This document shows, piece after piece, positions 61,666-64,000 of a stretch of 64,000 bases of DNA. The translations under genes and the position numbers were made by a program. The notes beneath the pieces are model-generated. The model saw only the letters and a list, made by a program, of their open reading frames with translations, did not search any database and had not been told where the DNA came from. The number at the start of each line of letters is the position of its first letter. Positions within the stretch are counted from its first letter, which is position 1. Source of the DNA: Endozoicomonas euniceicola (lineage in GTDB: Bacteria; Pseudomonadota; Gammaproteobacteria; Pseudomonadales; Endozoicomonadaceae); contig NZ_CP103300.1 in NCBI RefSeq assembly GCF_025562755.1, positions 3,101,001-3,165,000 on the forward strand. The letters run 5' to 3'.

Positions 61666-62550
61666 GCTCATGTCAAATGGGTTCCGGGGTTGGCTTGCTT
61701 TGAGAAGCGGAGTGGCCATTATCTGGATTTCTGCCTGCACATAAGCCCAGTATTCGGGATTGTCGAGCGTTCTTTGTTTTATGCTTTCGGGGATGAAGCG
61801 GGTCATTTCGGCATTGAAGTCTGTGCGCACCTCATTGTCTTTGAGTAGTTTGGTTATCTGGGTATGGAGTGCTTCCGTAAACTCTGCTTTGGTTTTGTTT
61901 CTCGCTTCCAGCTTTTTTTCGATCAGACTCGTAGACAGATCAATACCTTTCTGCCTTATCCAGACGATATCCCATACATCCCTTGGCTTTATTCGTCTGG
62001 AGCGGTACGCCAGAGCGATAAACTTGTCCGCCAGTGTTTCCTCAAGGGACTGAACAGGTACCAGCAGTCCCTCGGTTGGCACGACAATATTGTAGTGGTT
62101 GGTCAGAGGTTTTTTCCGGGTATCAATTGATGGGATGGCGCAGATATCTATATGCATCTTTTGCCTTGGCAGGTCTGGACGGCAGGCTTCTTTCTCTATG
62201 CTGATTTTCCAGGAGGACGTGTTGCCTTGCCTGTTTTCATCAGGCTTACTGACCCATACCTTTGTCTCATATTTATTCTGAATGTACTTTTCAATCTCAA
62301 CTTCTAAACCATCAAAGTCAGATGGCTTGAAGCCATGCCCTCCGTTGAAATCCAGATCTTCCGACAGGCGGGAGCTGTTATAACACATCCTCAGAGACGT
62401 TCCGCCTATAAATGTGAGTGGCTGCATGACGCCCTCTCTGATCAGTACATGTATAACATCGTGATGAAGAATTTCTTTCTCTATGACGGGTGTGATGGCA
62501 GCGTATTCCGGGTTTGATGCCACTATGTTTCGTATTTGTTCTTTTAACAT
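61660..62550 (-). CDS. AbiEii/AbiGii-family nucleotidyltransferase toxin
   Basis: Predicted 296 residues from the ATG at 62550, one base after the antitoxin stop; the longer frame from 62700 overlaps that gene and is rejected. The nucleotidyltransferase motifs are FIGGTSLRMCYNSSRLSEDL (GG(S/T) followed by the metal-binding D-x-D in EDLDF), then MHIDICAI and ETLADKFIALAYRSRRIKPR DVWDI. AbiEii-type toxins transfer nucleotides to RNA targets and give phage resistance by abortive infection. It pairs with the AbiEi-like regulator. Confidence 0.9.
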   Translation of the reverse strand: MLKEQIRNIVASNPEYAAITPVIEKEILHHDVIHVLIREGVMQPLTFIGGTSLRMCYNSSRLSEDLDFNGGHGFKPSDFDGLEVEIEKYIQNKYETKVWVSKPDENRQGNTSSWKISIEKEACRPDLPRQKMHIDICAIPSIDTRKKPLTNHYNIVVPTEGLLVPVQSLEETLADKFIALAYRSRRIKPRDVWDIVWIRQKGIDLSTSLIEKKLEARNKTKAEFTEALHTQITKLLKDNEVRTDFNAEMTRFIPESIKQRTLDNPEYWAYVQAEIQIMATPLLKASQPRNPFDMSL

Positions 62551-62551
62551 T

Positions 62552-63076
62552 TTAATGGTCCAGCATATGTCTATTTCTTTTGCAATCTTTAAGATCAGCA
62601 ATAGCTTGCGAGGTTTTTGCTCTGTATATGCCTGCGGTTTCGTCAAAATACAGGTTTGGTGCAATTCGGTCGATGGCTTTTTTTGTATGCGTAAACTCAA
62701 TAACCCCGTAGGGTGTTGAGAAGGTTCCGTTCCGACCTTTAGTTATGATGGTTAGCCTGCCCATCGGTATTTGAGAGATATCGCCCGTGTAGCTTAGTTG
62801 GCTTTCAAGGCTTATGTAGCTGATGACATCACTGCGAAGCTTTTTCGCTATTTTGTAGATTGCGGTTGTTGGGTCTGGTGGCGTAAGCGTGCTTTCAAAC
62901 AGGCCTGTTGCCACTCTGCGTATCAAGCCCTTCTTTGCGTAAACCGCAAGAAATTTAGTGAATGTGGCAGAGTGCTTCTCGCCAATCATGTAGGCTATCT
63001 CTGCTGCCGTGTGAATGCCCCCTCCGGCTTTAACAGCTTCTGATAGAACCATGAGCAGTTTGTCTTTCTTGGTCAT
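62552..63076 (-). CDS. AbiEi-type antitoxin/transcriptional regulator
   Basis: The 174-residue protein has an N-terminal winged helix (GGGIHTAAEIAYMIGEKHSA, FLAVYAKKGLIRRVATGLFE) followed by an alpha/beta domain (YISLESQLSYTGDISQIPMG, YGVIEFTHTKKAIDRIAPNL), the pattern of AbiEi antitoxins. In type IV systems the antitoxin does not bind the toxin but represses the operon and counters the toxin's effect. The toxin ATG follows its stop by one base. Confidence 0.85.
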   Translation of the reverse strand: MTKKDKLLMVLSEAVKAGGGIHTAAEIAYMIGEKHSATFTKFLAVYAKKGLIRRVATGLFESTLTPPDPTTAIYKIAKKLRSDVISYISLESQLSYTGDISQIPMGRLTIITKGRNGTFSTPYGVIEFTHTKKAIDRIAPNLYFDETAGIYRAKTSQAIADLKDCKRNRHMLDH

Positions 63077-63079
63077 TAT

Positions 63080-63120
63080 GATCTACAAATTATCACATAT
63101 AATGTTATTAATCGTAGATC
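63080..63120. promoter_or_regulatory. Inverted repeat upstream of abiEi, candidate operator
   Basis: GATCTAC (63080-63086) and GTAGATC (63114-63120) form a perfect 7-base dyad with a 27-base spacing, starting 4 bases before the abiEi ATG, in AT-rich DNA suited to a promoter. AbiEi-type regulators are known to bind inverted repeats in this position. Confidence 0.45.
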
Positions 63121-63176
63121 TATATCGTAGTACAGATCAAATAGTGCAGTCAGAAATGGTAACTCAGTACAAAATT

Positions 63177-63205
63177 CTGTTCCCCACAACCGCAGGTATA
63201 AACCG
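63177..63205 (+). repeat. Degenerate orphan CRISPR repeat
   Basis: The 29 bases CTGTTCCCCAC..., ending AAACCG, match the array repeat in length and at 24 of 29 positions. Differences are at positions 12, 17, 18, 21 and 24 and mostly destroy the right arm of the stem (GTGGGG becomes GCAGGT). It lies about 1.8 kb past the array end, after the duplicated fragments and the AbiE genes, and no second repeat follows at 61 bases. Confidence 0.8.
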
Positions 63206-63300
63206 TCATCATCGCTGACCATAAGGGAAAGATCAGCATTTTCGCCGTGAGCCCCCTGACTTCTAGGCAGGGGATGTAAGGCGGGAGTCCGCAAGGGCTC

Positions 63301-63723
63301 CTAATCAGGTCTGGCTTGATTTTCAATGTAGGTTTTAAGCACATCAATGCTTGCACCCCCGCAACTTCCGGCAAAGTATGACCTTGCCCACAAAGCGTTT
63401 TTCAAATACGCAGGCTTTACCAGTTCAGGATGATAGAGCTTCATTTTTCGACTGCTAACCCCTTTGAGACTGTTCACCAGCTTTGATAGTTGCACCTTTG
63501 GCGGATAGTGAACAAGTATGTGAATGTGATCCATTTCCCCATTGAACTCGACCAACTCTACCTCAAACTCGTTACACACATGCCGGAATATGCCTTCCAG
63601 TGTTTCAAGATGTTTGTCGTTAAACACCTTGCCCCTGTATTTGGTGGAAAAAACCAGATGAGCATGAAGCTCAAAAGCACAATGCCTACCTTTTCGTATT
63701 GACAAAATACACCAACCTGCCAT
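63301..63723 (-). CDS. tnpA: IS200/IS605 transposase TnpA (Y1 HUH)
   Basis: The 140-residue Y1 transposase has HAHLVFSTKYRGKVFNDKHL near the start, the HUH motif in MDHIHILVHYPPK (~66-70), and the catalytic tyrosine in VLKTYIENQ near the end. It is related to but clearly distinct from the TnpA at 15975, so the two elements are not recent copies of each other. It is divergent from tnpB with a 46-base gap. Confidence 0.92.
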   Translation of the reverse strand: MAGWCILSIRKGRHCAFELHAHLVFSTKYRGKVFNDKHLETLEGIFRHVCNEFEVELVEFNGEMDHIHILVHYPPKVQLSKLVNSLKGVSSRKMKLYHPELVKPAYLKNALWARSYFAGSCGGASIDVLKTYIENQARPD

Positions 63724-63769
63724 CGTGCTGATTACTGCTTAAATATCGATGTATAACAGATATACACCA

Positions 63770-64000
63770 ATGCTTAAAGCCACCAAGATACGCATTTATC
63801 CAACACCAGACCAGGCGGAATTTTTAAACCGCCAGTTTGGTGCTGTGCGTATGGTCTGGAACAAAGCCCTGGCAATCAAGACTCACTATTACAAGATACG
63901 AGAGCAAAATCTTTCACCAAAGAAAGACCTGAAGCCATTACTGTCGAAAGCCAAAAAAAGCCGAAAATACTCATGGCTGAAAGAGGCTGACTCCATGGCC
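63770..64000 (+). CDS. tnpB: TnpB of the second IS200/IS605 element (3' partial)
   Basis: The first 77 codons are present (MLKATKIRIYPTPDQAEFLN, then FGAVRMVWNKALAIKTHYYK), closely parallel to the start of the TnpB at 16469. The RuvC residues lie beyond the window end, so integrity cannot be judged. Confidence 0.9.
   Translation, partial: MLKATKIRIYPTPDQAEFLNRQFGAVRMVWNKALAIKTHYYKIREQNLSPKKDLKPLLSKAKKSRKYSWLKEADSMA

Larger units (their letters stand above)
63245..64000 (+). mobile_element. Second IS200/IS605-family element (right end outside window)
   Basis: The left end has a CCCCTG/CAGGGG hairpin (63253-63273) followed by ATGTAAGG. Divergent tnpA and tnpB follow in the same layout as the element at 15903. 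The right end lies beyond the window. The exact left boundary is not determined. Confidence 0.8.

Noticed and set aside
62551..62700. N-terminal extension of the AbiEii-like protein
   Set aside because: It overlaps the antitoxin gene, and homologous sequence starts at MLKEQIRN; the ATG at 62550 directly follows the antitoxin stop.

Overview
The window looks like a chromosomal segment of a host-associated marine gammaproteobacterium, most likely an Endozoicomonas-like symbiont. This is inference. The housekeeping genes are gammaproteobacterial (rlmI, a HAD gene followed by rppH and ptsP, fliO, tnaA, type I-E cas genes), and they sit among secreted, eukaryote-like proteins: ankyrin repeats, a RING finger, a J-domain and a PI-kinase-like fold. 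Decaying insertion sequences and toxin-antitoxin modules are also abundant.

Layout. 1-5 kb: the end of an ABC permease, two secreted proteins (one a histidine acid phosphatase), a small unknown gene beside DnaA-box-like sites, and fliO. 5-10 kb: a large kinase-like protein, an amidase, a gutted amidohydrolase and a PhyH dioxygenase. 10.3-12.9 kb: three tandem paralogues of unknown function with repeated upstream regions. 13-14.8 kb: a GNAT gene and rlmI. 14.9-28.5 kb: a highly rearranged accessory block. It was built by tandem amplification of a unit made of the rlmI 3' end plus an ankyrin effector gene. Three full ankyrin genes and the tail of a fourth remain, with an intact IS66 (8-bp target duplication), a second IS66 disrupted by an IS200/IS605 tnpA-tnpB element, and a RING-finger ORF whose start lies in an IS end. 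The ankyrin proteins end in PSAP and PPPY motifs, the late-domain motifs that enveloped viruses use to recruit ESCRT and NEDD4-type ligases.

28.5-47.5 kb is mostly ordinary: tryptophanase, HAD/rppH/ptsP, two damaged toxin-antitoxin modules, a LysR regulator, a secreted J-domain protein, a YtcJ-type amidohydrolase with a serine hydrolase, a three-gene SPFH operon whose first gene fuses a CDF transporter to an SPFH domain, and a Tat-exported YtcJ amidohydrolase.

47.9-61.4 kb is a complete type I-E CRISPR-Cas locus: cas3, then a RelE/HTH module in opposite orientation, then cas8e-cse2-cas7e-cas5e-cas6e-cas1-cas2, and an array of 55 repeats and 54 spacers. The locus is bracketed by a duplication. 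Directly after the last repeat come a fragment of the upstream amidohydrolase gene and a fragment of the cas3 5' end. An AbiE-type toxin-antitoxin pair follows, then a degenerate orphan CRISPR repeat at 63177-63205 and a second IS200/IS605 element cut by the window end. The locus therefore looks like a duplicated, partly collapsed defence island.
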